Assembly: GCA_033026295.1 (NCBI GenBank)
Contig: CM065189.1
Location: 248,001-312,000, forward strand
Direction: 5' to 3'
DNA from: Channa striata
Taxonomy: Eukaryota > Chordata > Actinopteri > Anabantiformes > Channidae
DNA: 64,000 nt
Shown: piece by piece, positions 1 through 12,304 of the stretch
Numbering within the stretch: the first letter of the stretch is position 1
How the letters are laid out: each line of letters opens with the position of its first letter
Made by a program: the position numbers and the translations under genes
Notes under the pieces: model-generated
The model's input: only the letters and a program-made list of their open reading frames with translations
Told to the model about the DNA's origin: nothing
The model's database searches: none

Positions 1-80
1 TCCTGAATGTACTGAGATCTTCTGTTAAATATTGACAGCGTGGAAAATTAACTCCATAAAACCAGTTTTCTGTTGGACAG

Positions 81-822
81 AGTGGAGCGACTGTGGCGTG
101 ATGTTCTCTGTGACAACCACCTTCATGAGGTGTTACACGAGCTGGAAGACGATGGACTTCACGTGCACCTGCTCTGCTGTCATTGGGTTTTCCTCCCAGA
201 CTTCAGGAGGCCGTCGAACATTTACAGAAGCATGAGATAATCAGCCTCTTCACACTGAAAGACGTCTGACTCCAAACCAGCTGTGGACTAGAACAACCTG
301 ATGTTTAATGAAGCAAAAGAGATTTAAAAAAATGCTGGTTAAAATATACACTGTCATTAAAACAATCCAACATTCCAGCTGTGTTGAAGGGAAAATTAAG
401 GAAATTATGAGTCATAGGTCACAATTTCTCTGTTCACAGCATTTGTCACAGTTTCTTTCAATCCTCTGGACTCTAGGAAACAACATTAGCCCATCACAAC
501 AGCAGCAAGTTTTGACTGGAGCATTAGAAGAAAATAATAACAATAAAATCCTTCAATGAATGTTGTGAATTGCTCAGATTCTATGTAATGCAAACTAAAT
601 CTGCTGCAGGTGCTGAGTGTGACCCTCAGTGACCGTCAGCTTCCAGACGTGTTGGAACCTGCCACTGGAATTCATGTCTCAGAACTTGAACGGCCACGAA
701 ATCAGGAGGAAGAGCAAAGACCAACAGAAACTCTTGATCCCACTGGAGCTTCTGCATCATTTGGAAAAGACATTTACAAAGCTGCATTAGAGTTTGTGGA
801 AGAGCTGATGCCACAGTACTGA
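81..822 (+). pseudogene. Integrase-core-domain protein remnant (mobile-element derived)
   Basis: Two exon-like pieces survive. The first begins after an acceptor-like tract ending at 80 and reads VERLWRDVLCDNHLHEVL, then HWVFLPDFRR. After a one-base frame change near 235 it continues as HTERRLTPNQLW. The second, about 610-822, reads ETLDPTGASASFGKDIY and ends in a TGA. The VERLWRDV..., (H)VFLP... and TPNQLW blocks match the C-terminal half of the integrase-core proteins that are repeated in fish genomes and often annotated as uncharacterized proteins. The upstream catalytic part would lie outside the window. The frame break and short length suggest a dead copy. The family is recalled by motif, not by search. 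Confidence 0.55.
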
Positions 823-830
823 AGCTGGTC

Positions 831-2705
831 CTCATGACGGGTTTGGACACATGACATTTGACAGAACACATCCTGCATCAGCAAGACTATAAGATCCATG
901 AGATTAGCCAGACAAATGTAGAGGAACCACAGGCTTCACAAAGCCAAGGGCAGTTTGAACACGAAGCAGGATTAATGAGACCACTTCAGAGGTTCACACT
1001 GAGAATTATGGGTCTAACTCTTTTTTTGGTGACTCCTAAGGCTGAATTGAATTTGACTTTCCATAATTAAAACGACCAAAACGATCTTTCTAATTCTGCC
1101 TTATGAAATACCACAGTGGTCAAGATACAACGGCACAAGTTGAACAGACATTATCCGAGTGTTTTTGCTCTTTCCGTCATCCAAAAGGTTTATTGTAAGG
1201 ACGGGCTTTACAAAACCAGATTAGAGTGTTTAAACCTTGTATGAGAAGTGGTTCCACTTCATTTATCAACTTGAAAATGTTTCAGTGGCTGTTTCAAGTG
1301 CACAAATGTAGGAGAACTGCAGGCTCGGCAAATTCAAGCATTTGACTCCTACAGAGTTAATGAACAAATTTCACAAAGTCTGATCAGCAGGTTCACCAGA
1401 GATTTTTGTTTTTAAGACAAGTGACAACAGGATTAAACTGTATTTTTACCGTTTGAATTGATGTTGTAACTCAGTGATCTGGCTGACGTCGTGATCCCAC
1501 CTTGTGAAACGCCCCAGAAACACCCAGAAACATCCCAGCTGAACGGACATTTTCCTGGTTTGAGCGAATCTTTTCAATCGTGGTGGATGTTTAGAATCAG
1601 ACAAAATGTCAAAGTACAAGGCGACTTCTTGCTTCTTGGACAGTGACAGACCTTGTCATAGGTACGTTTAACAGTGCAGCGTCATTAGGCCAAATAAAGC
1701 TGAACAACAGGATTAGTTAGTACAGACGTTTAGTGGCAGAAGCCTTGAACTTTGACATTTGTCCTGCTTCCTTTTAAACGGACAATGTCCTGATGATTTT
1801 GTCTTCTAATTCTCTTTAAGGACATTGTGTGAAGGATTCTCATCCACTCCCACTGCACCTTTCAACATTCCTGCTGCTTTGTCACGTTTGTCTTTGTCTT
1901 CTTCAGGCTAATTCAGTGTCCTGGTAAAGTAAAAAGACGACACTTACCGACCAAAACCAAGACCAAAACTTACTGTCTTTGGGAAACAATTTCTTTCTAC
2001 TTCGTGGACAACGATTATGATGGGAAATCCTCTCTGGTCGGCACATAAACAAAAAAGCAGTTGGATTCATTTTCGGAATGAATGTGGGGCCCTAGACTTT
2101 GTGAAGGCCTGTGTCACAGCAGATTTAAAGTGCTCGTAGGTTTTCACGTGTGCTGTGTTTGGGCTCTGGAATAGTAAAAACACACTCACGCTCACAGACC
2201 ACATGGAGAATCACGTCCTTTTTGTCATTAGGCAGCAGTGGCATGTGGCGCTGAGCAGTCGGCCACTGCAGGACACTGGAATGGTCGACGTTGGAGTTGG
2301 ACTCTGACCCATGACAAACAAAGACAGAGACACATGTCCATGTATGCGCAGTAAATGCAGTTGCTGCAGTTCTGTCTTCAGTGAAAGTAGATTTTATTGA
2401 TCACAAAAGTCGGTGAAATACAGTAGTTCATGTTATAAGCTCCTTCATTTTTTTAAAATTTGCATCTGCATGAAAGAAACTCAGTTTACTGACTGTTGTC
2501 ATCACCTGTTTGGTCGTCATTGGTTTGTCCTGTCAAGACATTAAAGACCTGCACTTTTATATGCATCTATGGGAAAATTGTTTTTGTAAATTCAGCATGT
2601 TTGACCTAAAAAGTCTGAAGAAATAGTGATGTTAAAATTGTCTAAAAATGCAATGCAGAGGTTACAGACAATAAATTCTGAAAATCCTGATTAGAAATGA
2701 ACAGG
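831..2705. other. No recognisable gene
   Basis: AT-rich unique-looking DNA with only short ORFs that lack splice context or family motifs. I see nothing I can name here. Confidence 0.5.
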
Positions 2706-2708
2706 AGT

Positions 2709-2905
2709 AACATCCATCCATCCATTATCTTAACTGCTTATCCTGTTTAGGGTCACATGGGTTTGGAGTCGATCCCAGCTGTCATTGGACAAAATGCGGG
2801 TAACACCCTCAACAGATCACCGTCTGTCTCAGGGACAACACAGAGACATGTGGACAGACAACCATTCACACTTCGTTCATATTTACAGGCGATTCAGCAA
2901 ACATA
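2709..2905 (+). repeat. Fish interspersed repeat (CATCCATC type)
   Basis: Starts with the CATCCATCCATTATCTTAAC lead and continues with the GGGTCACATGGG, GATCCCAGCTGTCAT and CACAGAGACA...CCATTCACAC blocks that occur in this order in many fish genomes. It is diverged from the usual form. Confidence 0.7.
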
Positions 2906-3469
2906 CATGTTCATGTGAACCAGGAAGTGAACAAAGTGTGACATCATTAAAGTTTTTCACCCTTTTTCAAGAAGGAAGATGTCCCACCTTCATTTGTCCA
3001 AAAAGATTGATCAGTCTCCCAGTTATTTTCTGAGGAGCAATAAAGAAAACAACTATTAGCAAATGTACAATTCAAATCCTCACTTCTTCAAACCTGATCA
3101 CAAATCTGAGAACAGACCTTGGGACTCGATTTCCATGATGGAAATGTTCATGATGTCGAATTCAATGTGCCGTCGAGAAGTTCCACTCTCACTTATTTGT
3201 GGAGCAACACAGACATGAAAAAGTCTGAATCCGGAACCTGTCAAAGAGGGCGACACCTCAGGTAATGCATCTTTCATTGTGGTTGGTTTGCAACTATAAG
3301 TCAATCGTTTCATCTTTTCTTTGTAATATTAGTGAAAAATGACGACAAGTGGTTTGTGCCGGTAGGCGGCAGTTGTCCTTGGACTGCAGGGTCAGTGCTT
3401 TGACTCCCAGTCTCCCCTGGCCCCCCAATGTCAAAGTGTCCTTAGCAGGACACTGAACCCCTAGAAAGA

Positions 3470-3537
3470 TGAAAGACAGACAGACAGACAGAGAAACAAA
3501 CAGAAAAACAGACAGACAGACAGACTGACAGACAGTC
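3470..3537. repeat. (CAGA)n microsatellite, interrupted
   Basis: Runs of GACA/CAGA tetranucleotides interrupted by GAAACAAACAGAAAAA. The matching minus-strand ORF is just translated repeat. Confidence 0.85.
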
Positions 3538-4920
3538 TGTGGCTTTGAATAAAAGAACAATCTAACCCCAGTTACACAAACAGCCATTTACCTGCCAGAT
3601 TATCTTCACTGGGACAAACAGCTGACGACAGACATCAACATGTGTTGCTATAAAGCTGTGCAGCCCAAACAGATCCAGGCCTTTTGGGATTTGGTCAAGA
3701 ACAGGGAGCAGCCTCATGCAGAAGTGCAGGACCACACACCTGTGGCTCACACTTCATATCAGGCAAGGTTGTCGATATGGATGGTGGATTATGTCTCTAA
3801 AACTTTGGCAGGAGCATCTAACGTTAATCAGAAGAATAACTTTTGGCGGATTTTTCTCCTACTTTCTAAGCTCATTGATGTCAGCTACTGTATATTCTGA
3901 GTGGCCTGCTCAGGTCGTGGGAGTCTGTTAGGTGTCTTTAAACACAAACATATGGAGACAAATAGTCTAATATTTTGCTTCAGTAGCTTGATTAATCACT
4001 AAGCACACTCAGCTGAGCTCTGTCCTCGCTCATACTCAAAGAGAAGAAGCTGCCCCACAATTTGATTTTCTTATTGCTGATTCTGTCTTCAGTTTGTGTT
4101 CTCTATTAACTTTTTAACTACACAACGCGCATTGTAAGGTCATTTTCTCTATTGTCCCACATCCCCAATTGTTTTGTCCAATGAGCTATTTTTACTGTCC
4201 CTAAGACAATGGGAGGAGGCGTCATTTCCGACACATGTCCATGATGTCACCTAAAGCAGACATTACTTAGCGTGAACCTTCCATTATATGAAGTGAACGA
4301 CCATTTTTACTTCAATCTTAAATTTATTAAAAAACTAAAGTGTAACGCTAGTTTAGTTTACGCTAGTGGTTTTCAACAATAGTAAAAGTAACATTCATTA
4401 GGTTAAAAGACCAAAAAGTAAGAATTACAAACTGGATAAATCTCATAAAGTTACATTTCTTCTAGTACAGAAGATTATATTTAAACAGTTGCGTTATCAT
4501 TTAAACATAACAAGTCTTTTTTAATCTGGCATATGGTGAAAACTCACTGTTCCGTTTTCCTCCATGGTTGACCTGAAGAAAAGGCGGCATGTTCTGGGGG
4601 TTTTCGATTTCCCAGTAGAATGTGCGCTCGGTTCTATTTTGTGGTCCCTGAAAAAGTCTTACTGAAATTCTTACTCTGCGTGTCAGAAGTAACAGAATGT
4701 ACCAAAATGTTATTTAAAAAATATTGGTCCAAAAGTTTGCCCCGTCCTCCCCTCTGGATAAGTCAGAAAGAATTAAACTATATGTGGATTTAAAGAAAAT
4801 GTTTTTTGTATTACTGTTTTTGCTATTTTGAAATAGGTGTATGAAAATTATTGCATCCAAATATATTGTTAAAATTAGAAGCATCCTCATGCTAAAAAAT
4901 GTGTCCATGTATTTGTTACT

Positions 4921-5290
4921 TCTAGATTGGACTATAATTCCCCACTATTGGGCTGCTCCAGTAGCTCCATGAAAAGACTGCAAATATTCCAAAATGCTGC
5001 AGCAGAAGTAGTGACTAGAATGATCACAGAAGATCATATTTCAGCTTGTCGACCTGTAACATCTAGAATAGAACTTAAAACCCTCCTCCTCATACACAAA
5101 TGGTCGAGCTTCCCTAAATCTTAAAGCCCTCACAATACAGTATTATCCATACAGAATCCTTAACTCTGACTGCAGGTCTTCTTGTGATTCCCAGAGTTTC
5201 CAAAAGTAGAACGGGAGGCACAGCCTTCAGCTCTCGAGCTCCTCTCCTGCTTCAAACATTCCTTTTTGATAAAGTTTGGAGTTAGAGCTG
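4921..5290 (+). mobile_element. L2-like LINE reverse-transcriptase C-terminal fragment
   Basis: The translation near 4930-5110 (KRLQIFQNAAAEVVTR, then RIELKTLLLIHK) matches the region after the RT palm in fish L2-type LINEs, where KRLQLVQNxAARVLTR and RIxFKxLLLxyKA are usual. A further block near 5190-5250 (RVSKSRTGGTAFSSRAP) matches the terminal part of the same ORF. Stops and frame changes separate the blocks, so this is an old fragment of the ORF2 end. Confidence 0.75.
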
Positions 5291-5299
5291 CTTTAGGTG

Positions 5300-6950
5300 A
5301 TTCAAAAGCATTGAAATGAATGTCGGCTACCTGACAATCTTTTTAATCTAATAATAACACTTCAGAAATGACGCCCTGCTTTCATACTAATTGTGTTGCC
5401 GTCATTTGTTACTGACTGGACATGTCTGTGGGAGGCTGCTAAACTGAAAGCACTGAGTTGCTCTACATCCCCAATGAGAAAGTCAACATGCAGAATCTAC
5501 CTACAAAATGAACGAGGCTGTTATCTACAAGACAAAACTACTTGATGTGATTTGATTTAACTGTGTTTAAGTCCTGGGACAATATATGAACTTAAACACC
5601 TAAACTAAGGTTGCAAGGGCCAAAGGTCAACTTGGTTCACAGTGTGTGAGCAATGGGGTAAATAAACCAAGATTTCCTTAAAACACAAGCTTGTTCGGTC
5701 CTAAATCAGAGCAGTGTGGTGGTGGTGACAGTCTATATTTGCTGCTTAGCATTAGGCTGTTCTTTATTAAATTTACTAGGCTACAATAAAACATCAGTAA
5801 TCTATAAAACCTTAGACAGGTAGAGTATGTAGTTAGAAAGTAGACAGGCAGTCAGATCTTCACAAGTGGATTCCAAGTAAGATGGAGGCCACGAACTCTG
5901 GTGCACTAATCCTACTGTTGAGTCAGGTCGTATAAATGATGGACACGCTCATCAAATCTGCAGTTCGGTGGCAAACACTGACAGATCAGTGCCAGGTGAT
6001 ATTCCACTCATTCACAATCTTCTATCAAATAAAACATTTTGCTTTTGGAGCACAGAACAATATGAAATCAACCTAAAGTCAGAATCAATGTCTTTGCCAA
6101 CAAGAATCATGCTACAGATGTGTGATGTATTCAATGATTATTCAGCCGTATTAAACATCTGCTGGGCTACATATGCTATGTATCTGTGGCACTCAACAGT
6201 TTTAGAAGAAGTCGTCACATATCAGTTTAATTTCCATTAACATTTGAGTTTACATGAAGTTGGACCAGATCACAGTAAACCCATTACTGGCACTTTAGAT
6301 TCCTGAAGGCTGCATTATGCCTATTTTCTAAATGCCTTTCGTATGATAATTCTAGTTATTTTCTCTGTAAAATTATTTGTAAACAGATTAGGAAAATGTC
6401 ATGCAAGCAACAAATTTCCAAACGAACTTCATATGATTGTGCTACGTATTAAATCATTTCAAATTTAAAGTAATAACAGACACGACACGTCGCTCACTGT
6501 CTCCATCTAGTGGTTAGAAAGAACCACTGTTCCAGCTTTTACATTGAAAGTATTAGGTGTATAACAGAATGACCCTTTATTTCCAGGTCAAATCGATGAC
6601 GTAACGCTCTGTGCTCGCTCACCTTAACAGGTGAGGGGACATCAGATGTGACAAAAGTGAATGTGAGCGGCTTGTTGTGAGCCTCAGAATCTTCTGTTAC
6701 GCTCTCAAACACTAATTTACAACCTATGAGCTCTCAAAAATGGGTTTGTGCTCTCTGGGTTTTGGCGCTGATATACTTCCATAGACAAACAGGCAGACAG
6801 CTCAGAGCCGACCAGGTCCCATCCAGACCAGGTACAAACTTTATTTGTGAAGTCCTGGCTGTTCAGTTTCCAGCACATGTGACAGAAGATCACAAAAGCT
6901 GTTAGAAGATCCACACAACAAAAGTTTCACATGACATCTGGTTCTTTCTT
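5300..6950. other. No recognisable gene
   Basis: No splice-supported coding block or known repeat recognised. The 90-residue ORF at 5968-6240 has no family motif that I know and is probably chance. Confidence 0.45.
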
Positions 6951-6953
6951 CAG

Positions 6954-7069
6954 GGTTCTACAGAGCTCTCCGTCAGGAGCCCGTCCATTTTGGTGAGATG
7001 GGAGGACGCTCCCACATCAACTACATCTCATGGTACGAGTGTGGGACACCCATCCCTGGCAAATGGTAA
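6954..7069 (+). CDS. Possible terminal coding exon, unidentified
   Basis: A good acceptor (TTCTTTCTTCAG) ends at 6953. The frame from 6956 runs 37 codons to a TAA at 7067-7069, with composition that looks like real protein: FYRALRQEPVHFGEMGGRS, then INYISWYECGTPIPGKW. I do not recognise the family. No upstream partner exon was found nearby, so it could be the last exon of a decayed gene or a chance reading. A short acceptor/donor-bounded block near 9120-9162 (GDDEGHRTYVQLPV) also looks exon-like and is equally unidentified. Confidence 0.25.
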
Positions 7070-9740
7070 ATGGACTCTGCACAGTTGTTCTCAGAGAAGC
7101 CCAGAAGAGGCTTTGTCGGCCAGGATCAGGAGGGATCCTTTAAAGGCTGCCAGACCTCCAAACCCCCTCAGCTTCCACCATCTTACCCAGCGCTGTAAAA
7201 ATATGTACAGGAGAGACTTGTCAGGGAATCTGGAACCTGTAACGCGTAACGCATTTAAAAGGAACACGAAGATACGTGGAGGTTGGCTTATATTTATGTA
7301 TTAATAATGGGAAACTGGCTCCCTGGATTCTATTTTCATAACTTGAGATGTTATTTATCAAACGGCCTTTGGTAACACGTCTTTACGAGGGCCACAGCCG
7401 ATAAAACGCGGGATTATTTTGGTGTCGATGCTCCTGTTGTTCCTCTGATGTCGATTTTCAAAGTACAACCATAAATTAAGACGCCCTGATTTATATCATA
7501 TTATATCATATTCATAAATAGCTACAACACTATGTGGCTATGAAATACAATACAGCGTTTGATAGACTTGCTGGATTTTGCTGTTTTTCTGCCTCGTGAA
7601 CCTGCTCCAGGTCCATTAACCCACTACAACAGACTACAAGGATCGTACTCATTCAAAAGGATCAAATACTTTGTCCAAATCTCTGCTGTTCTGTGAATCG
7701 TCAAGCTGATCGTACCCATTGTTTCCATCATCTGCTGATTTTGCTCATGATTGGTGAATTCTGGTCGGTGTTTCATAGAACCGAAGGTGATGTAACGTGG
7801 CACAAACTCCTTAAAAGCTGTAAATCGTGTGTGAACTAACAATCCGTGCAGCTCTTGTCCTCTGCAGTGTGACGGTGGCTGGGATCATTTAAACTCAATG
7901 TAAGTGGCCATTTCCCACAATACGTCGTGAGGCCTGATCTGCTGCGGCCGGCCCACACTCGTCATTTACACGTCAACACGTCAGCTGCGTTGCTCCAACG
8001 GGTTTGAACCAAACCGAGCTGCCTCTGCTGGAAATGAACCAGCAGGAGGCTCCTACACTTGCAATTTGCACAACAGAAATGTATTTATATGTATATGGAG
8101 AGAATGTGTTTATTCAGCACATTTCTGCAGACGCAGTTTTTTTTTTACTGTACTATAATGTTCTCTTCTTCTTTTTGTTGTATCACATTAAATTCATAAT
8201 GATTTATTCTTTACTATGTGGAACAATAAAGAATTTCCTGATGTGCAAATGCAGTGGAACATTTTGTCAAACACGTATGAAGTAATAGAAATATGAATCA
8301 TTCCAACATGGAGACGTTTGTTTTCTACCACCAACCAGGTTTGGATGTTCCCAAATCACAGACGTCCTGCAAAGGAACGTGATGAAGCTCCGTTATTTCC
8401 ACCGGTAAAAACCTCGTTGTTGAACTTAGTGTCCAGCTGGACACAGACACAGTCTGATGCAGGACATTTAGTCTTTCTTCAAACTGCTGTTTGTGTGAAC
8501 ATGAATCAGTAACTTGGGATAATTGTAAGTACATTCTGACTGTACATTCACTTGAAGCTGGACTGTCGATGCTCGTCCACATCAGTTTGTTTGTGTAAAT
8601 TCCTTTTTTAAGACATTTCGTCATCATTTATCCTGTAACACGATGAGGAAAAGTCCCAAGTTTCACCGTGTAAAACATGCCGAATAATCCGTGACGGGCT
8701 TGTTTTTTAAATGGGGCCAAAAATGAACGGACACTTGTCAGTGTTTTACTGTGACACTGAAGAAATGGGAAAAAACGGCGGATTCTCAGCTACGTTCGGC
8801 CCGGACAAGTGGCGTCTGCGTGTCTCTGATGTCACACACTGAAATATGATCTTCAAGCTAAAACCATAAACGTGTGTGTTTAAGCAGCTGAAACTTTCCC
8901 TTCGTTCGACTTTTTAAAGGCTTTTCAAGTCAAGTCTGAGCAACATTCATCCTTGAAGAGAAGCTTTAACACGTGGCTTGAAATAATGTGAGTGAATATG
9001 ATGGAAAAGTTGGTGAGAACATGGGAAATATCACTCTGGCTTTCATAGACTGAATGTAGTTTTGGAGGAATAAGGACGCAGCTGTTGGTATCCTCACCGT
9101 TTGTTCCCTTTCTTTCAGGTGGAGACGATGAAGGACACAGGACGTACGTGCAGCTTCCTGTGGTGAGGTCACACTTTCAAACGGACTCGAGTCCTTCTTG
9201 AAGCCCCGTGTGCTTCGGGTTCGGCCGTTAGTGGAAACCAAACGCGTCTGACGGTAAATCCACTGTAATTCTCTACAGAGCCGTTATTCTCCGTCCTTTC
9301 AGCTCATGACTGCGGCTCAGAGGCGTCTGAATACGGGACAAAGTGGAGAATTAGTGTCGTTCAGACCGACACGTCCCACATCGTCCGTCCTTATGTGACC
9401 AACACCCCCAGTGTCACAACTCTGAGCACAGACCCAGTTGGAAACACCAGCTGGGATGTGATGGACACGTCCCACTGGGAACCAGAGCTTTCCATGAAGG
9501 AGGAATGGGAGCACTGGTTGGTGAGGGAAGGAGGAAAGGGAGCAGCGTGTTGGTGCTTTCAGATCCGAGCTGACGCCAGGTGCTGGTTCTGCTCTGTCCT
9601 GCGTCTCTCTGGTCTTTGGTGGGACTTGGGCTTTTTGTCTTTGTTGCCGCTGTGAGTGACGACTGGATTTTTGAACCTCTGCAGCCTGTGATGATGGTTT
9701 TCTGTCTGAAATTAGAAGCCGTCAGTGTTCAGGATGCACT
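7070..9740. other. No recognisable gene
   Basis: Only short ORFs without motifs. Splice-like blocks near 9120 and 9300 are noted but not supported well enough to be called genes. Confidence 0.4.
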
Positions 9741-9767
9741 TTTCATATCAGCTCCATAGTCAGAAAC

Positions 9768-10223
9768 GTGAACTTAGAGACGCCAGCGGCCATAGTCCAA
9801 TGTTACCCTGGGGCCAGAGCGGGCGACATCGAATCCTATTTGAAACTCCTGTCTAAGGATAAACGTAGATACCGTAAGATCATTATTCATGCAGGAACAA
9901 ATGACGCCCGATTGCGCAAATCGGAGGTCACCAAAACGAATATTGAATCAGTGTGTAACTTTGCAAAGACAATGTCGGACTCTGTAGTTTTCTCTGGACC
10001 CCTGCCAAATCTGATCAGTGACGACATGTATAGCCGCATGTCGTCATTCAACCTCTGGCTGTCTAGGTGGTGTCCAGCAAACGATGTGGGCTACATAGAC
10101 AATTGGAAAAGTTTTTGGGGAAAACCTAGGCTGATTAGGAGAGATGGCATCCATCCTAGTTTTGATGGTGCCTCTGTCTTATCAAAAGATATGGCTGATT
10201 TTATTAGACAACCAAAAGATTGA
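9768..10223 (+). CDS. LINE SGNH-hydrolase-like domain (ORF fragment)
   Basis: A 151-residue open frame with IIIHAGTNDARLRKSE (block with the GTND motif of SGNH esterases) and, near the end, RRDGIHPSFDGASVLS, where D and H of the DGxHPS motif are the catalytic pair. The N-terminal block with the nucleophilic serine is not visible in this frame, so the enzyme is incomplete. Such esterase domains precede the endonuclease in several LINE clades, where they are thought to act in membrane or RNP handling. The endonuclease ORF follows 105 bp downstream. Confidence 0.75.
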   Translation: MNLETPAAIVQCYPGARAGDIESYLKLLSKDKRRYRKIIIHAGTNDARLRKSEVTKTNIESVCNFAKTMSDSVVFSGPLPNLISDDMYSRMSSFNLWLSRWCPANDVGYIDNWKSFWGKPRLIRRDGIHPSFDGASVLSKDMADFIRQPKD

Positions 10224-10328
10224 CACTCCAGAGTTGAGCCTAGGACGCAGAGATCCAGTCCTACACGCCTCTCTGCAGTATCCTCACCGCCGTTACCCCC
10301 CCACAACTCCCACATTCCTATAGAAACT

Positions 10329-11018
10329 GTGTCTGTTCCCCGATTAACTAAATTTTCCAAACTAAAAATGATCACAAGAGGAGTCAATCATAATAAATTA
10401 ATAAAAATCAGGACTGCTCCTCTTACTGAACAAAAAACTAAAACACTTAAATGTGGATTATTAAATATCAGATCTCTCTCATCTAAATCTCTGTTAGTAA
10501 ATGACTTGATAAGTGATCATCAATTCGATTTATTTTGTCCCACTGAAACCTGGTTGCAGAAGGAAGAATATGTTAGTTTAAATGAGTCGACCCCCCCAAG
10601 TCATATTAACTATCATGTCCCTAGAAGCTCAGGCCGAGGTGGAGGAGTAGCAGCAATCCATCACTCAAGCTTACCGATAAACCCTAGACCTAAACATAGT
10701 TATAACTCATTTGAGAGTCTCACTCTGAGACTTTCACACCCAATTTGGAAAACTCAAAATCCACTTCTATTTATTATTGTGTACCGTCCTCCAGTCCCTT
10801 ATTCTGAATTTCTGACTGAATTCTCAGATTTTCTAGCCGACTTAGTGCTTAGTGCAGATAAAGTCGTCATAGTGGGCGATTTTAACATTCATGTAGATGC
10901 TGACAGTAACTCCCTCAACACGGCATTTATTTCATTATTAGATTCAATTGGTTTCTCTCAAAATGTAAAAGAACCCACTCACTGTTTTAGTCACACCCTA
11001 GACCTTGTCCTTACATAG
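10329..11018 (+). CDS. LINE APE-type endonuclease fragment
   Basis: A 229-residue ORF. It shows LKCGLLNIRSLSSKS (N-terminal GLLNIRSL motif), DLFCPTETWLQ (ETWL catalytic glutamate block), FIIVYRPP, VVIVGDFNIHVD (GDFNIH metal site) and the HTLDLVLT block. These are the ordered motifs of the apurinic-like endonuclease that nicks target DNA for reverse transcription. It ends in a premature TAG just before the SDH catalytic block, which is still readable downstream. This is a dead copy. It is in the same orientation as the esterase ORF. Confidence 0.85.
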   Translation: MSVPRLTKFSKLKMITRGVNHNKLIKIRTAPLTEQKTKTLKCGLLNIRSLSSKSLLVNDLISDHQFDLFCPTETWLQKEEYVSLNESTPPSHINYHVPRSSGRGGGVAAIHHSSLPINPRPKHSYNSFESLTLRLSHPIWKTQNPLLFIIVYRPPVPYSEFLTEFSDFLADLVLSADKVVIVGDFNIHVDADSNSLNTAFISLLDSIGFSQNVKEPTHCFSHTLDLVLT

Positions 11019-11414
11019 GGTATTGAAATTGATAAACTAACAGTATTTCCTCATAATTCTGTTCTCTCTGACCATTTTCTAATTACATTTGAATGTAATT
11101 TAATGGACTACATAGCAGCTAGAAAAAAGTTTTGCTTCAGTAGGTGTTTATCTGAAAACACTGTGAACAAAGGAAATGATCCCTTCATCATTTACTTCAA
11201 CATGTACCGATATAACTGAGAGTAGCCTCATTAACTGTACTCCTGCACAAGTTGATTACCTGACTGATAATTATGCAGCATCTTTACGTTCCATACTTGA
11301 TATTGTTGCCCCTCTAAAAAAGAAGGCAGTAATTCTGAACAGGTGATCTCCATGGTATAGCTCGCAAACCCGCAATTTAAAGCAGGCGTCAAGAAAACTC
11401 AGAGTATCAAAGGG

Positions 11415-11962
11415 GGGATACTCAGACCTGGACTGCAGCACGTAGGCTAGGTCCGGTTCAAAGGCAGTGGTTTTGATGTGCAAAATGTCACGCGGGTGAG
11501 GGTCACTGAGTGTTGTCCTCACGCGGTTCTTGTTAACGTTCATAAAAGAGAATGTCTTCTCTCACAAACATGCTGAGCCAAACAAGCTCAGCATTTTCTT
11601 AGCAAATGTTCGAATGCTTTTGGTGGTAAAAGCTAGTTGACTCACGGCTCTTTTGAAAAAGCGCTACTGTGCTTCTAGTTGCTTAAATTTTTCAACACGG
11701 TCACTCCCTGTTAGTTTGTCGTAGGCCTTAGCACGTCTCTACTGGTGGTGTCTCTTGACATTGACTTCCTTGTAAACAGCCACAGTCTCTTGGCAAATCA
11801 GGCAAACACGGTTGTTCCGTATTTCAGTGAAAAAATATCCCAGTTTCCACCTGTCCTGGAAGCCGCAGCCCTCAACTTTGCTTTTCCGATTAGATTTTTT
11901 CAAAGTGTTTTCAGATAAGCACCTACTGAAGTGGAATTTTTTGTCTAACTGCTGTATTGTCC
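11415..11962 (-). pseudogene. hAT-transposase-derived fragment (GTF2IRD2/ZBED-like), internally deleted
   Basis: Read on the minus strand, about 11960-11700 gives a BED-finger type start (NNRVCLICQETVAVYKEVNV, KRHHQ, KAYDKLTGSDRVEKFK). About 11620-11415 gives the C-terminal hAT block (KMLSLFGSACL, a stop, TFSFMNVNKNRVRTTLSDPH, RDILHI). The long middle of the transposase is missing and there are stops, so it is a processed or internally deleted remnant. The family is that of the BED/hAT-derived proteins often named general transcription factor II-I repeat domain-containing 2-like in fish. Confidence 0.65.
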
Positions 11963-12304
11963 TTTATATTCAACAGACAAAAGAGAATTATGAGGAAAGT
12001 AAATCCATACTTAACAAAGCAACAGCCCTAAAAGTGCAACAGCTTGCACCTGCTCCCATTGCATCAACCTCACTGCAATGACGTCGGACCGATCAGCCTC
12101 CGCATATGAGCACAGTTCACATTTAGCTGTACTAAAGTACCTATTTTGCAGTAAGAGCAAAAAGTTTTCCTCGAAACAGCATTTTAGGAACTTTTCTCGT
12201 TTGCAGTTCCTGCGGCTCGAAGGCCCCATAGGGTTAACCATCCACAACTATGTGCTTCTTTGTGGTTAGATACTAGGCCCTGAAAAGGTAACCTTATATG
12301 TCCA

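Larger units (their letters stand above)
9745..11415 (+). mobile_element. L2/CR1-clade LINE, 5' part (SGNH esterase + APE endonuclease), truncated
   Basis: Two ORF blocks lie in order. The first (9768-10223) has the SGNH-hydrolase C-terminal signature found in ORFs of L2/CR1 elements. The second (10329-11018) is an APE-type endonuclease. After an in-frame TAG at 11016 the endonuclease end and linker continue as a decayed reading (SDHFLITF near 11070; SPWYSSQTRNLKQASRKLRV near 11350-11410). The element stops before any reverse transcriptase and runs directly into hAT-derived sequence of opposite orientation. Confidence 0.85.
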
